Assembly (NCBI GenBank): GCA_963625295.1
Contig: CAVFTC010000056.1
Location: 1-13,214, forward strand
Length of the DNA stretch: 13,214 nt
Source: CAG-488 sp963625295
GTDB lineage: Bacteria > Bacillota > Clostridia > Oscillospirales > Acutalibacteraceae
Reading direction: 5' to 3'
Part shown: one piece after another, positions 13,075-13,214 of the stretch
Layout of the letters: every line of letters begins with the position of its first letter
Numbering within the stretch: the stretch's first letter is position 1
Program-made: the position numbers and the translations under genes
Notes under the pieces: generated by a model
What the model saw: only the letters and a program-made list of their open reading frames with translations
The model's database searches: none
What the model was told of the DNA's origin: nothing

Positions 13075-13214
13075 AAGGCAACACCGCACAAATCGAGGCT
13101 TGAATCTGTTTCCGTCATGCTGCACAGAAATTCCTTGACTTGCATCAGCAAGCCTACAGAATTTTTATACAACCTGACGAAAAATCTTACTGCGCAATTC
13201 GCACACCCCAATTG
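13075..13214. repeat. Dispersed repeat, copy E, cut by the window end
   Basis: The left end, AAGGCAACACCGCACAAATC (13075-13094), is followed by the second module in inverted form, GTTTCCGTCATGCTGCACAG (13108-13127), as in copy A. The right part, CTGCGCAATTCGCACACC (13190-13207), is the complement of 7113-7130 of copy B. The matching terminal AAGGC should therefore lie just outside the window. The middle carries CTTGC-ATCA-GCAAG (13139-13152). No gene is seen in this stretch. Confidence 0.75.

Overview
The window looks like a chromosomal segment of a low-to-moderate-GC Gram-positive bacterium of the Clostridia, most likely the Ruminococcaceae/Oscillospiraceae. The reasons are strong GGAGG-type ribosome binding sites, GTG and TTG starts, a Rex repressor, a DUF1292 protein, a YaaL/BofA gene pair, a CmpB-type membrane protein, a Firmicutes-style 6S RNA and an acn-icd cluster. 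The genus is inference; no rRNA or other marker gene is present.

Layout. (1) 1-5908: a dispersed repeat, then a five-gene plus-strand operon: aconitase, a secreted GH43-like beta-propeller protein, isocitrate dehydrogenase, the redox repressor Rex and an EEP-family phosphohydrolase. It is preceded by a good sigma-A promoter with an imperfect Rex-like operator on its start site. Aconitase and isocitrate dehydrogenase convert citrate to 2-oxoglutarate, and Rex beside them suggests NADH/NAD+ feedback. (2) 5909-7055: about 1.1 kb with no convincing protein gene. The minus strand carries a near-perfect promoter with an A/T-rich upstream tract (6969-7014) and a perfect intrinsic terminator (5983-6013). 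Between them lies an AT-rich array of at least 12 copies of GUGAGU-N11..13-UAA, spaced about 50 nt apart. I read this as a roughly 980-nt modular non-coding RNA of a class I do not recognise; it is the strongest candidate here for something undescribed. (3) 7056-9004: a divergent promoter, a 200-bp inverted-repeat element placed as the 5' leader, a DUF1292 gene, 6S RNA, an unrecognised gene and a small CmpB-like membrane protein.

(4) 8939-11345, minus strand: a coupled pair encoding a BaiN/HI0933-type flavoprotein and a GHL10-type lipoprotein glycosidase. The lipoprotein gene overlaps the convergent membrane gene by 66 bp. (5) 11452-11951, plus strand: yaaL and bofA, overlapping by 4 bp, which suggests a spore-forming lineage. 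(6) 11981-12958, minus strand: a FliB-like cysteine-rich protein, then divergent promoters and another repeat running off the window end.

A dispersed repeat family with ends near AAGGCAATACCGCACAATT occurs at five places (1-129, 7089-7290, 11366-11390, 11946-11984, 13075-13214). Three copies begin within about 10 bp downstream of a predicted -10 box, and one supplies the stop codons of two convergent genes. Everything here was read by eye. No folding, alignment or database search was run.
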